A stretch of DNA of 64,000 nucleotides from Oidiodendron maius Zn (taxonomy: Eukaryota > Ascomycota > Leotiomycetes > Myxotrichaceae), in assembly GCA_000827325.1 (NCBI GenBank), contig KN832871.1:806001-870000 (forward strand). The letters run 5' to 3'. The notes beneath the pieces were generated by a model, which ran no database searches, had not been told where the DNA came from, and worked only from the letters and a program-made list of their open reading frames with translations. Below, in pieces: positions 34,052 to 45,992 of this stretch (position 1 is its first letter; each line of letters opens with the position of its first letter). The position numbers and the translations under genes were made by a program.

Positions 34052-35636
34052 ATGTCTCGTCGAGGTCACCCGCCGCACAACATCCTCAATGTCAAGCAAC
34101 CCCTGACCATTGAGTCGGATACGTGGCAGACATCAAGACCCATCTCCAAAGCCTCGTCGGCTGCAACATCTCGGGATCGATCGGGTAATCTCTCTGCCAC
34201 GCGAAGCAGCACGCCGACTAGGCACGTCTCCTTCGACCAGGACGATTCGGATTTTGAAGACGACCTTGGGAGGATGGGGGACAGACGTCCTCCTCTACAT
34301 AGGCCCACAGATGGGAGGTCTCAGCAGCCATTGCTACAGAGCAGTGATTCTGAAAGAGGTCGTACGGGCAATCTCTCTTCGCCAGATATCGCTGATCGAC
34401 CTGCTCTGTTCACTCGGCGGTCTACTATGAGGAGCCGAAGTCCAGATACCCAGGCGAAGTTAGCGACGAAAAAGAAATATACGTACGCGGCATTCTTCCT
34501 GATGCTAAGTCTGGTCAGTTTTGTGGTTCAGACGGAGACTGCTGTCTATATCCAGAGCGTGCTCGAGTGGAATAAAGCTTATTGCATGCTGTAAGTAGAG
34601 AGTATCCTATAACTAACTGATCTGACAAGGAACCAGGTACCTAACCCACGGATCATGGACACTACTGTGGCCTTTCCAACTCCTTGTTCTTCGAATACAA
34701 AAGTGGAATATGCCATGGGAAACATTTTGGCGCCGGCATGTCTATCTTCTTCGAACAACGGCTCAGATGGTCGAGACGCAGGAGCTTTCTGTGCCCAGAA
34801 CCCAGCATTCACCAGTCATGTATATGATTCGCATGACCGCATTCGTTACCTGCGCTCTTACCGTTGCCGGCGGATCTTGGTATGTGGCCGTCGATATGAC
34901 GTCCCCGTCCGATCTCACAGCCATTTACAACTGCTCTGCATTTTTTGCATATGTTTTCAGCGTCCCAATTCTAAAAGAAAAGCTCCGCCTAGATAAATCC
35001 CTTGCGGTGATTTTAGCTGTTATCGGTGTATTGGTTGTTTCGTACGCACCGAGCAAGCAGGATGATGATGCCTCAGATCCAACCGAACCAAGTAACCGCA
35101 TGTTGGGGAATCTGGTGATCGGTATTGGCAGTGTGCTCTATGGCTTGTATGAAGTATTGTATAAAAGATTGGCTTGCCCCCCGGAAGGTACCTCACCAGG
35201 TCGTGGAATGATCTTTGCTAATACCTTTGGCTCCATGATTGGTTCATTCACCCTCCTGGTTCTGTGGTTCCCTCTTCCGATCCTCCATGTTCTTCACATT
35301 GAGCGCTTCGAGTGGCCCAAAGGAGAAGCTGCTTGGATGTTGCTTATCTCGGTCCTTGCTAACGCCGTATTTTCCGGCTCGTTCCTAGTTCTCATCAGTC
35401 TTACGAGCCCGGTGCTCAGTAGTGTTGCAGCACTGCTAACAATCTTTCTAGTAGCCATTGCCGACTGGCTATGGAGAGGCAAGACATTAACCCCGGTGGC
35501 CATAGGTGGAGGGTTGCTAATCGTGGGTGCATTTCTACTCCTAAGTTGGAGTACATTTAGAGAGATGAGCTTAGAAAGGAGGAAGAAGCAAATCGATCTG
35601 AGTGATAGCGATCGGAGCGATAAAGATGATGACTAG
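34052..35636 (+). CDS. EamA/SLC35-type drug-metabolite transporter
   Basis: Exons 34052-34590 and 34637-35636 give 512 aa. The first about 140 residues are polar and serine-rich (cytoplasmic). About ten membrane helices follow, starting with KYTYAAFFLMLSLVSFVVQT. The two EamA repeats are visible: SDLTAIYNCSAFFAYVFS-VPILKEKLRLDKSLAVILAVIGVLVV, and later ISLTSPVLSSVAALLTIFLVA-IADWLWRGKTLTPVAIGGGLLI. The layout is like the fungal THI74/YML018C group, vacuolar or mitochondrial membrane proteins of unclear substrate. The C-terminus is charged and acidic (DLSDSDRSDKDDD). The 46-nt intron sits before the second helix. Confidence 0.85.
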
Positions 35637-36374
35637 ACAAGTCATTGCACTGGCCGTTGAATATCGTTTGAAATGTATGAGATACAGGTCAAACGTCAAA
35701 GGAAACTTTCCGCGCATTTGGTTGTACAACATGGCGTATGGGAATGAGTGTGCATTTATAAGGTGTGTGGGATGTACTCCACTGCAATGTGGATTCGCAC
35801 TGCTTTATCAAAACATGTGTTAGCACTAGCCAGAGATCAGAGACTACAGTTCAGGATGTCTAGGTAGATACTACGATGTTGTATACAGATGAGCATCTAT
35901 AGATAATTTGGCAAAGAACGAGACAGTACCTAGCCGCTGCATCACGGCCTGAAACTATAAGCATGTCATACGATCCCACTGACCTGCCTGGGAGTGCATA
36001 CCCACCTCCCTCATTGGAATACAAGAAGTAGACAAACCAAGGCAGATGGGCAAATGGATATCACGTGATTACTAATCCCAAACTCATCCGCGCAACTTTC
36101 ACTTTACGCGCTCGCGTCTTTCAGGCTAAGACGTCGCGTCGCCTCATTCTCCTTCCACCTCACCTTCCACCTCTTCGACGCGGCCGCTTAGTGCGCTTTA
36201 TACAATACCACAGTATTTGGATTGCAACTCCAAATACCTTCCCCGATCGTGACGCGTGTTCATTCTCAAGCGTTTCCCCTCCCCGGCACCAAGCAACATC
36301 GTTTCTCCGGGACCAGCCACGGCACAAGTTAATTGAAGCTCCCCGCCGCTACTGCCGACGGGTGGCAGAACAAG
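35637..36374. promoter_or_regulatory. MBP1 upstream region with MCB and TCACGTGA motifs
   Basis: 738 bp between the transporter and MBP1. It contains TCACGTGA at 36061-36068, ACGCG/CGCGT elements at 36105-36140, GCGGCCGC near 36180 and a full MCB box ACGCGT at 36252-36257, about 120 bp before the MBP1 ATG. MCB is the site bound by MBF, of which MBP1 is the DNA-binding subunit. Confidence 0.5.
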
Positions 36375-38550
36375 ATGGTCAAACCTTCTGGACCGGGTGT
36401 CTATACAGCCACCTATAGTAATGTATGCTCTCTTACATTACAGCATGGCAGACTACATAATTGATCTACGCGACTAAATTAATGCAGGTGCCTGTCTACG
36501 AATACCAATTCGGCGAGGGTCTCAAGGAGCATGGTAAGGACCACGCCTAGTCCTGCTGGGAAATTTACTAATATCAACCATTAGTTATGCGCCGTCGGGC
36601 TGATGACTGGATCAATGCTACCCACATCTTGAAAGCTGCCGGGTTCGACAAGCCAGCAAGGACCCGAATCCTTGAGAGAGAAGTTCAGAAAGAACTCCAT
36701 GAAAAGATCCAAGGAGGATATGGCAAGTACCAAGGTCGGCTGCAATCGCTCTGTCTATAGCAAGGCAAAAAATTCTAACTTGACGTTAGGCACGTGGGTC
36801 CCTCTCGAATCTGGCCAGGCTTTGGCGCAACGCAATGGCGTATACGACAAACTCCGCACAATCTTTGAGTTTATCCCCGGAAATCTGAGCCCTCCGCCTG
36901 CTCCTAAGCATACCACAAACAAGCCAAAATTACCAAAGAAACCTGCCATTCCAAAGTGGGGGAACAGTGAGTTACCAAGAATAAAAAACCGACGGCGCTA
37001 ACATGCTTAATCCAGTGGCAGCACCACGCGGTGATGAGTATGATAATATCAGCGCACAACTTAATGATGATGAGAGTATGGCAGATGATGTTACTGTCGC
37101 TTCAACGTCATTTATGGGAGACGATGATCCCTATGATATGTCTGCACAGTCAACTGGCCATCGAAAGCGCAAGAGAGAGGAGCAAGCACGTGATGCTGCA
37201 GAGCAAGCCCACCTTATCTGGGCCGACGAGCTTCTTGACTACTTTATGATGTCAAATGAACAACCTGGCAGTGTCACAAAGCCTGAGCCGCCGCCTAACT
37301 TCCAACCCAATTTCCCAGTTGATAATCTTAGGCACACCGGCATGCATTGGGCTGCTTCCATGGGGGACGTAGAGGTTATGAAGCAGCTGAAGAGATTTGG
37401 TGGAGACATCGCGGCTCGCAATGACCGAGGCGAGACCCCACTCATCCGTGCCGTGCTATTTACCAATTGTTTGGACAAACAAACAATGCCTGCCGTTGTC
37501 AAGGAGTTATTCGAAACTATCGACCATATTGACAACTACGGGTCGACAGCCATTCATCATGCTGCTAACATTACCATGAGCCATCACAAGAATCAGTGTG
37601 CTCGTTATTACCTGGATGTCATTCTTAACAAACTACAAGAGATATTGGAGCCAGAGAATGTCCAACGTCTCATCGACGCACAAGATGGGAATGGTGATAC
37701 TGCCATACATCTTGCAGCTAGAAATAAGGCTCGAAAATGTGTTAGAGCACTCATGGGACGCGGGGCATCGGTGGATATTCCAAATAATAATGGCGAGACT
37801 GCTCAAGAACTCATTTCGGCACTGAATTCAGAGCGTCTTAGCAATCGTTTTCCAGCAGCCTCTTCTTCGCCATTCGCACCAACTCAATATGATCCACCCA
37901 ATGATCCTAACTATACCTCTCGTCACACAGCCTCACATAACTCTGAGGCTGCCATGTCTGTTGAAAACAAGATCACCCCTCTCGTGCTCGAAAAATTCCG
38001 TGAACTAGCTGCTTCTTTTGACGATGAACTCAATCAACAAGACGAGGCCGAGAAGAATGCGAAGATGATCTTAAACAAAACACAAATAGAGCTCGCACAA
38101 CTTCGCCAAGAGATTCTCGATCTCGGCTACCGCGCGGAGGATCCGGAGAGCGAAGCAGAGAACATCAAGCAGCTAACGCACGTCGAGGATATAGTCATCT
38201 CTCTTGTTGAGCAGCAACAAAAGATGCGGCTCCAATTCTTAGTGCAGCAAGAAGAAACTAAGCAAAATGGCTTTGTTCCGTCTAGTCAGGAAGACGATGT
38301 TGAAGAGCGAGCTATGCTTGCTAAACTGTTACTCGATGAGCAGACTAAGAGGCAAAATTTGGTCAAAGCATATGTTGATGGCCTGGCGAAAGCAGGTGCG
38401 GGTGAAAAGGGGGAGAAGTACAAGCTGCTCATTTCGAAGTGCGTTGATACTGATTTTGAGAGTGTGGATGATAATCTGGATAGTCTCCTGGAACAGTTAA
38501 AGGAGGACAAGGCAGCTAGGTTGGCAGAGGTTCTTGATAACGAATTTTAA
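36375..38550 (+). CDS. MBP1: MBF transcription factor subunit MBP1 (APSES + ankyrin)
   Basis: Five exons: 36375-36422, 36488-36533, 36585-36734, 36790-36966 and 37016-38550. They give 651 aa. The APSES/KilA-N DNA-binding domain covers about residues 8-110: [66 protein letters not shown]. Next come PPPAPKH, an acidic linker with KRKREE, ankyrin repeats at about 240-420 ([61 protein letters not shown]) and a C-terminal coiled coil for pairing with the SWI6-type partner. MBF drives G1/S genes such as those for DNA replication. All exon junctions keep phase. Confidence 0.93.
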
Positions 38551-39343
38551 GTCCAATTGGATGCTGTTTGCGTATGCTTGTACGGGCAGGCTTGATGTTT
38601 GTATAGCTATTGAAGTCATCAAATACTTCTTTGCATCTCGGAGGATAGCTATTACTTTGTTGGCGTTACAGGAACTGCATGGTCCATTGAGAAGATTACT
38701 CTATAGGCTGCCGAAGGATGGGCCAAATTTCAACAGCTCATGAATTGAATGAAACCTTGAAGTTGTTTCTTTAATAGACGCCGAGAATACTGCGTACGCA
38801 ATTCCGTAGTCTGTGTGTCTTCGGCTCTGTCATCCCAGGGCTTCAAGGCACTAGACAACTATACGTTACATATATCTACAAAGCTTGAGGCTATTAAATT
38901 GCGGATATTCCGAGTTCCAAGTAAATAATATAAAAATACTGGCCTTAGTGTTGGCTATATGGCGGATTAAGATTCTAGCTAGGATACCCTCTTTTATGCT
39001 CACGGGGATCTGGGACCTGATCTGTGGCTGCAGAAGTAATGACACCGACAATCCAGCGAGAACAATATAGTGCTCAATATGGCGCCTGAAAATCAGTGCA
39101 GTGAGACCAAAAAAAGCCCTACACTCCCTTGCCAGGAATAATGTGAATCACAGTATATTGAATTCAACTTGTTACTCAACGGGACGGCAGACCAAACGGC
39201 GTCGCTGACGAAGCAGCCATGCTGAGTTTAATACTCTGTATACTGCTTGAAATAACTATAAGAAGGTCGATTTTCCTCCTTCAATGCAATTTTCCACCTT
39301 TCTACCCGCCCCTTCTGAAGCAGACAAAAGCTTTCAATATCAA
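38551..39343. other. Intergenic region
   Basis: 3' flank of MBP1 and upstream region of the next gene. No recognised gene. Confidence 0.4.
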
Positions 39344-40259
39344 AATGACAAGCATGCAGAATACGCAGAACGGAAGAGGAAAGAAGTCAGATAAGACAGG
39401 CCAGTCATTTTCCCCCACATGCAAGGCTTTCAACTACTAAACACTGGGGTTCTAACCCTTCGACCGGGCCGATCGTTCCTGTCGCAGTTTCTTTGGCTGA
39501 AGACCAAAAATCCATTGATGGCCAGACCTCCTTCAAAGATGCGGAATACAATATTATTGACAGAGATTATGAGAGAGCAAAAGACGATACTGCAGAAACA
39601 TTAGCAGAGGCACGTTCCAGACTATATCGGAAGCGTGTATGGAACCAAGCTGTATGGAGTCCAATTAAGTCTAAATCAAATCTTGAAACAGTTGAAGCTA
39701 AAGATTACAGACGTCTACATCTCTCACATCGCAAGCATCAGAACATGTCCTAACCGTTGGAGAAAATACTGGAGTTGACGACCAAGCAAACACCTTAAGG
39801 GGAATATGCTCTGGATCTAATCATTCGGAAGGTGTGGAGCCACTGGAATACTTCATATATTCAAGCTCCATATCTTCCAACTTAACATCTTTTGTAGCCA
39901 AGGCGGAATTGCAAATCATCCATGACATGAAATCTGACGAGTTCTGGACCTTCGTCGAGGCACCCGATGTTGAGGATGACTGGGATTTGATTTCTGAAGT
40001 CAATCGCCTCCGTAATGCTTTCTCACAGCCGACCTTTAACACTCTTCTGAGGGAGCGACTAGAGGCACTGAGGTTTCAACGAGAGTCCATGAAGCGTAAG
40101 AACTCTGAGATACACCAAAGCACATTAAGAGAGGAGACTGGTGTTCATTGTACAATTTGGATTGACTTATTTCAGAGTAATCGAGCTCAAGCTCAAGCAT
40201 GTCTCAACCTTCGAGAGAAATATGGGTCTGCGATTGCAGTAGTGGAAAAATTATGGTGA
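39344..40259 (+). CDS. Unrecognised protein, N-terminal exon uncertain
   Basis: Two well-supported coding blocks: about 39470-39651 (VSLAEDQKSIDGQT, DRDYERAKDDTAETLAEARS) and 39711-40259. They join in phase across a 59-nt intron. The second block reads TSTSLTSQASEHVLTVGENT, then YFIYSSSISSNLTSFVAKAE, WTFVEAPDVEDDWDLISEV, NRLRNAFSQPTFNTLLRERL and a C-terminal helix. A candidate start is the ATG at 39344 (MTSMQNTQNGRGKKSDKTG), but no good GT-AG intron links it in frame to the first block. A GC donor near 39399 would, or the gene has a lesion. I recognise no domain. The amphipathic helical C-terminus suggests a folded protein. Confidence 0.45.
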
Positions 40260-40642
40260 AAGGAAATTCGAATCGGAGGGCATAAAATATGGGCAATCAT
40301 ATTTCCTTCACTCCTTGTCTGTAAGATACCATACCGCACTGCTGATATGGATTGCCTTTGATTAAGGGTGCGGTGGATTAAGAGTACGGTGGACTTCGAG
40401 GCAAGACTTGATGGCCCAACATATAGTCCCAAGATAGCTACACGGAATTAATTTCCGCAGAGAGCATTTGGCTCCAACTGCTTGTAAACTGCCCCCTTGC
40501 TATACAACCCTCCCTTTTGGCAACGACGCAAAATTTAGGCCTCACGGAAATGTAAGACTGCACGACAGGACATTGATATATTGACTACGGTCTCTACTAC
40601 ATGTCGCATATAGCATACAGCCAGTCACTTGCTGATGTGCAG
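40260..40642. other. Convergent 3' intergenic region
   Basis: 3' flanks of the unrecognised gene (+) and the 2OG oxygenase (-). Nothing else is seen. Confidence 0.45.
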
Positions 40643-41815
40643 TCAAGCATACTTGCGATCTCTGAACCCGCCAATTACTTCAACTGTTCCATCGCCAGAC
40701 TCGGCATACTTCTTGGCGGTTATCTCAGGATTCAATTGTAGCGTCTGCTTTGCCTTCACCCACTCTCCCATGCTAATCGGCTTGTCAAACCTGGACTTGA
40801 CGCCTGCCTCTTTCAAGACGGGACTATCTTCGATAGGAACCAGGATTGTATCGGAATGTGGTCGTGCAAAGTAGAGAAGCCCAGTTCGATCATAATCCCA
40901 TTGGTCCGTAGGTGGCGCCACGACGCGATGTACGGAGCTCTTCAAGTAGCCTCCGGTAATGTGAGAGACGGTATCTGCGAGGTTGACCGTAATGGTTCCT
41001 GGCTGCGCAGAGACATACGTCCACTTCCCGTCTTCACCTAAGATCTGCAGCCCGGCGACAGGTTGGCGAAATAGTAGCGTAACCGTCCCGAGGTCTGTGT
41101 GGCCAGTTGTCTGCCCGTACCCGCTTGCTTCATGCTCCTCCGGGGTGCGCTGGTGATAGATCATATATCGAAAGTGATCTTCAGATCGCTTCTCGTATGT
41201 GTGCTGTTTCACGAGGTATTCCTCGTCTGGAAGCTTAAGGACAATAGCGAAGAGTCGAAGAAGGGGAAGTATAACGTTAGAATGAAGCGCCTTGGCAAAC
41301 ACTTCAATTTCAGGCAGATGTGATTTGATTAGATCCGGATGGCGGTATTTCCCTTCAAAGTCTTTCGTGAACTTGGCAAAATTGTACATTTCAATGTTGT
41401 CTTTCACATTTTGTTGTAGCTGTCGTCGCCCGGATCGACGCCAGCCATTGTAGTCCGCATTTCCATAGTCAACCTCGGACAGGGCCTTTTCTTCAACTGG
41501 GAGAGCGAAGAAATTCTTGGCCAGAGTGAATTGGCGATCGACTTGCTCTTGCGTAAGCCCATAATTCTTTACGTAGAAAAATCCTACGTGATGGACGGCG
41601 TGCTCTAGCTGCTTGGCCAACCTTTCCTTTCCGCCAGGACGGTCAAAGTCAGATAGGTCAAGAGTCACGAGTTCAGACCAAGGCAGATCCTCTTTCGTCT
41701 CCGGAGGATGAACATAAGGTACAAGATTCTCAAACTCATACTGCCTCAGGTTCTGGGCTGGCAATGGTGCATCTCGAGACGCAGACGTAATAGTTTGAGA
41801 CTGTGTGACAGACAT
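40643..41815 (-). CDS. Isopenicillin-N-synthase-like 2OG-Fe(II) oxygenase
   Basis: A single exon of 390 aa. The DIOX_N part is at about 45-170 (WSELVTLDLSDFDRPGGKER, HHVGFFYVKNYGLTQEQVDR). The Fe2OG domain is at about 220-340, with iron ligands H239 and D241 (TTGHTDLGTVTLLF) and H296 (SSVHRVVAPP). R310, in DYDRTGLLYF, is in place to bind 2-oxoglutarate. This family is large in fungi and plants, including hydroxylases of secondary and hormone metabolism; the substrate cannot be predicted. It belongs to a different subfamily from the TauD-like enzyme at 6.3 kb. No biosynthetic partners are adjacent apart from an MFS transporter. Confidence 0.9.
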   Translation of the reverse strand: MSVTQSQTITSASRDAPLPAQNLRQYEFENLVPYVHPPETKEDLPWSELVTLDLSDFDRPGGKERLAKQLEHAVHHVGFFYVKNYGLTQEQVDRQFTLAKNFFALPVEEKALSEVDYGNADYNGWRRSGRRQLQQNVKDNIEMYNFAKFTKDFEGKYRHPDLIKSHLPEIEVFAKALHSNVILPLLRLFAIVLKLPDEEYLVKQHTYEKRSEDHFRYMIYHQRTPEEHEASGYGQTTGHTDLGTVTLLFRQPVAGLQILGEDGKWTYVSAQPGTITVNLADTVSHITGGYLKSSVHRVVAPPTDQWDYDRTGLLYFARPHSDTILVPIEDSPVLKEAGVKSRFDKPISMGEWVKAKQTLQLNPEITAKKYAESGDGTVEVIGGFRDRKYA

Positions 41816-42275
41816 ACTGAAATTTCTTGTGCAGGTATACTTAACGCTCTGAAGTCTTGATTTGAGGGACCAAATAAATGAGGTGAGGCAGAAGAGGGGT
41901 CGCAGTTGTAGTTCTTATACGGGGCACAGTCTTGCCCCGGCACCAGTGACCAAACATCTTGAATCAAAAGTGGTGCATCCAGATAGATGTCGAGGCTATT
42001 TCTATGTTGCAACTCATCCCCTGCGAATTGCGCCATCTCCGCAGATAGGGGAAAATAAGTTACCCGCCATCCTGATAGATTTATAATCTCTGAGTAATCC
42101 CAAATACCATAACCACCAACAAGTTGTAAGTACTAAGGGTGCGGCACTTGACCTGAGAACTACTCATATCAAAGAGAAATATAGATACCAGTGAATGCTT
42201 GTGGGTGAACAGATTCATAAAGCGACGACGAATAAATGTTTATATTTCCTACCTCCAGACTCCTCAAAGCAGTGT
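41816..42275. other. Intergenic region between two minus-strand genes
   Basis: Promoter of the 2OG oxygenase and 3' flank of the MFS transporter. No gene is recognised. Confidence 0.45.
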
Positions 42276-43839
42276 TCAATCCGCCCTCCTATCCCTTCCC
42301 CACACTTCATCGGGTCCCCTTTTCCCTCTTGTCTCAGGAACCTTCCAGCTCACAAATAAGAAGGATATAACTGCAAATGCAGTAAAAATGAAGTATGCCC
42401 ACCCTGCGCCCCCATAGTGCTGATTCAAGTAGGAGTTGATGATAGGGAAGAACTGCGCGACGATATATGTAAAGACGTAGTTGGAAGCCAGACACCAAGA
42501 CTGAGTGGCTCCAACAGCTTCCTGGCCAACCAATTCGGAAGCCATCATAAAGGGGACTGGGCCTAGGCCAGTGGCAAATGAGGCTACAAAGAGGAGAACC
42601 GAGATGGCAGATAGGATCTTGACCTCCCAGCGAAGAGAAAGTGCGAGGCAAAGAGCCATCGATCCCATTCCGGAGATGGAGAGAAGAAGGCAGGCTTTTC
42701 TCCCAACCTTGTCTGCCAGAGGGGCGCATGCAATCGTCGTGCAAAGATTCACGATGGAGATCATGATTGTGAGGAGAGCGGAAGACATTGGGAGAACTCC
42801 AGAGAGGAGCGATACTGAGTACATCATGATGCTGTTTATGCCGCAAAATTGTTGGGCGAACATGATTCCAACAACCGCGACGATTGCCGGTCGGTAGAGA
42901 GGATCACGGACTACCCCAAAGAAACCAATGTGCTCAACTGACTTCTGGGAGGATTTGCTGATAGTTGACAGCCGGCGAGGTGCAGCTTCTGGATCCCGCA
43001 ATAGTACTTCTTCTTCAGGCATTGATGTGTTTACGTCCCATTCCTCGATTTCCTCTGCAATAGAATTTCCCGTGCCGCGGATCCGTTGTAATGTCTTAAC
43101 AGCTTGTTGAGGATCCTTGTGTGCTGCCAGCCAGGCTGGACTTTCCGGGACGAAGCATAACCCAATGCCTTGGAGCAGCCCTAGCCCAACCCCGACGCCT
43201 AGGATAATTCTCCACAAAGGGCCACTGCTCAGATAGTACCCCAATGTCTGGGTAAAGAGGATTCCGGTATTAATCATGACTTGTGTCATGGTCCCAAACA
43301 GACCCCTCTCTTTAGGCGGGGCGACTTCTGATATATAGAGAGGCACAATAACCGTTGAGGCGCCTGCACCAATGCCCGCGAAGAATCGTCCAGTTGACAT
43401 AATAGGCACGTCGCGTGCCAGCGTCTCGAGAGCGGAGCCTAGGATAAAGAAGGCGCTGGTTAGGCGCATAGATAACAATCTTCCGTAAGCCGTCGACACC
43501 GGTCCAGAAACTAATGCTCCCGCCAACCCTCCGACGACGAACATCGACGAGAGGAATGCGAATTCGGGCTCACTCATAGGTATGCATTGTGGAAGTCTGG
43601 AGTCTGGCTGTGAGCCAACATGGTCGGCAACTTCACGCTCTTTGCATGTAATGACATCTTGAGGGGCGTTTAGTTCGGACTGCGTGGGGTTAGAACGGGT
43701 GTTATGGCTGGAGAGCGGGACAAGTGTCTCTTACCAGATGAAATCCGAATTGTAAAGGCCCGAGAGTGGTGACGAAGATCAGATAGACCAGATAGAGGGT
43801 GACGTCCCGGATGCACTGTCGCAGGCTGGTCGAAGCCAT
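42276..43839 (-). CDS. MFS sugar-porter-type transporter
   Basis: Exons 43735-43839 and 42276-43679 with a 55-nt intron give 502 aa and about 12 membrane helices. Sugar-porter motifs are AGALVSGPVSTAYGRLLSMR in loop 2-3, RFFAGIGAGASTVIVPLYIS, EVAPPKERGLFGTMTQVMIN, CFVPESPAWLAAHKD, then ADKVGRKACLLL and the terminal PETRGKR. In loop 2-3 the common D-R-x-G-R is weakened (YGRLL), as in some vacuolar members. It lies next to, and on the same strand as, the 2OG oxygenase. Transported substrate unknown. It is divergent from SSN3. Confidence 0.88.
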
Positions 43840-44641
43840 GGTGGTTACTGTGATGAACACCTGAGGAGACTATGGCGGTTACGGTTATGATGAGGCGGTT
43901 GCGATCTTGGCACAAATACTTTATGCATATTTTATGCGCGATATACATTCCACCTCTCCTGGTGGCGGGATGATTATCAACACCACAATCGCGAAACCTC
44001 GTACCCTTATGCCTCCTCACTCTCTAACTTTCCATCTCTGCTGTCTCATACGGGCCCTCCTGTCTCACGCCGCTTTGCTGCTCGCATCCCGACCCGTCAC
44101 ATGTTGGCACATTGACCCAGCCACCTGATGGATGCCTGCTTAGGCAATCTGAGTTATCAGCAACAGAGCACAGATCCGCCACCACCGGATACGACGCCTC
44201 CCAAAAATCACCTTCTAAACGCCCTGTGCCGAGGACAACGCTGGATGAGCCGGTCGAGTGACCCGAGCTAGCTCGCCGGACAATTTATTATTATTGGAAA
44301 CGTGACTTGACAGCGTGTCTTCTCTTGCGCTCTGTGCGCATATCTGTCCAGTCCTGTGCCGGCATCGAACGTTCTCCGCATTGTATTGCATATCTGATGA
44401 GTCTGGCGTCGAACCCGCCGTCGTCCGGCGGTGGCGCGTCTTCGGTCTCCGCATCCAGAACCCAGTCGTTGAAGCGGAGCGTCCACTTAGCTCTTGAGGG
44501 TACTTATATTCGCTTCCTTGCACCTTTTTTATACGCAGTACTTCCATCTCACTTCGTCTTTCTTCTTCTGCTTTGATCTCGTGTCCTGATTACATAGGCT
44601 GCCACGTAAATTCAGTTAGATGAGTTTCATGGTAACGCACT
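43840..44641. promoter_or_regulatory. Divergent region MFS transporter / SSN3
   Basis: 802 bp between start codons. Several short ORFs lack any family signal. No distinctive motif is noted. Confidence 0.4.
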
Positions 44642-45992
44642 ATGTTTATTGCTAGAGGAGGATATACTACTCGTCTGTTTGAACAATGCATTATTTATCG
44701 TCTTCTCTCACTAACATTTCATTCAGAGTCTTCTGATAGGAGTCCCAGCATTGGGTACCAGAGTAAAGTACGAGTGGTTGACCGATACAAGGTCATAGGG
44801 TTCATCAGCAGCGGAACCTATGGACGAGTCTACAAGGCTGTGGGCCGAAATGGCCAGGCCGGGGAGTTTGCAATTAAGAAATTTAAGCCAGGTGAGTAAG
44901 CGTGAAAACTTCCAGGTACGGTAATCCTGATCATAAATCAAAGACAAGGAAGGCGAACAAATCCAGTACACTGGAATATCCCAGTCCGCCGTACGAGAGA
45001 TGGCTCTATGCTCCGAGCTGAGCCATGTAAATGTCATCCGGCTTGTGGAAATCATTTTGGAAGGTAAATGTATCTTCATGGTTTTCGAATATGCCGAGCA
45101 CGACCTCCTCCAAATCATTCATCACCATACGCAGCCTACTAGGCACCCTATCCCGCCGGCAACTGTCAAGAGTATCATGTTTCAGCTCTTGAATGGTTGT
45201 CAGTATCTGCATTCCAATTGGGTTCTGCATCGAGATCTCAAGCCAGCAAACATCATGGTAACCTCTAGTGGCGAGGTAAAAATTGGCGATCTTGGTCTCG
45301 CGCGGCTCTTCAACAAACCCCTTCATTCGCTGTTCAGTGGCGATAAAGTTGTGGTAACGATCTGGTATCGGGCCCCCGAACTCCTGCTCGGATCCCGCCA
45401 CTACACACCTGCGATTGATATGTGGGCGGTGGGATGTATATTCGCCGAACTTTTGTCCCTGCGTCCAATATTCAAAGGTGAAGAAGCAAAGATGGACTCT
45501 AAAAAGACGGTGCCCTTTCAACGGAACCAGATGCAGAAGATCGTCGAGATCATGGGGCTTCCTACGAAAGAGAAGTGGCCCAATCTGGTCAGCATGCCCG
45601 AATATCTTCAGCTCTCTACATTGTCTGCAAACCAGCATGCTAAGACCGGAGGATCGAGCCTTGAGAAGTGGTACTACAGCACCATTAATTCACATTCTCC
45701 TACGTCTGCTCCATCATCGAATGCCTCGCTTGGCGCAGAGGGCTATAAGTTACTCTCGGCCTTGCTCGAATACGACCCAGAGAAGCGATTAACCGCCCAA
45801 ACTGCACTGCAACACCCGTTCTTTAGCACAGGTGATAAAGTATCGGGTAATTGTTTCGAGGGTATGAAGATGGAATACCCGCATCGCAGGGTCAGTCAGG
45901 ACGATAACGATATTCGGACGTCAAGTTTACCGGGGACTAAGAGAAGTGGATTGCCGGATGATACCAGACCAACAAAGAGGATGAAAGAATGA
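44642..45992 (+). CDS. SSN3: Mediator kinase CDK8 (SSN3/SRB10)
   Basis: Exons 44642-44672, 44727-44891 and 44944-45992 give 414 aa. The kinase domain starts at about 30: [27 protein letters not shown] with the catalytic lysine, the cyclin-contact helix [34 protein letters not shown] (the DLG variant of DFG), [20 protein letters not shown] and [19 protein letters not shown]. The C-lobe carries [20 protein letters not shown], typical of fungal SSN3. A nuclear-type basic tail ends it. CDK8 with cyclin C forms the Mediator kinase module. The first intron is 54 nt, so retaining it also keeps the frame and would add 18 residues. Confidence 0.95.

Noticed and set aside
6331-43839. The two 2OG-dependent dioxygenases as one pathway
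   Set aside because: They belong to different subfamilies (TauD and isopenicillin-synthase-like), are 33 kb apart and share no context.
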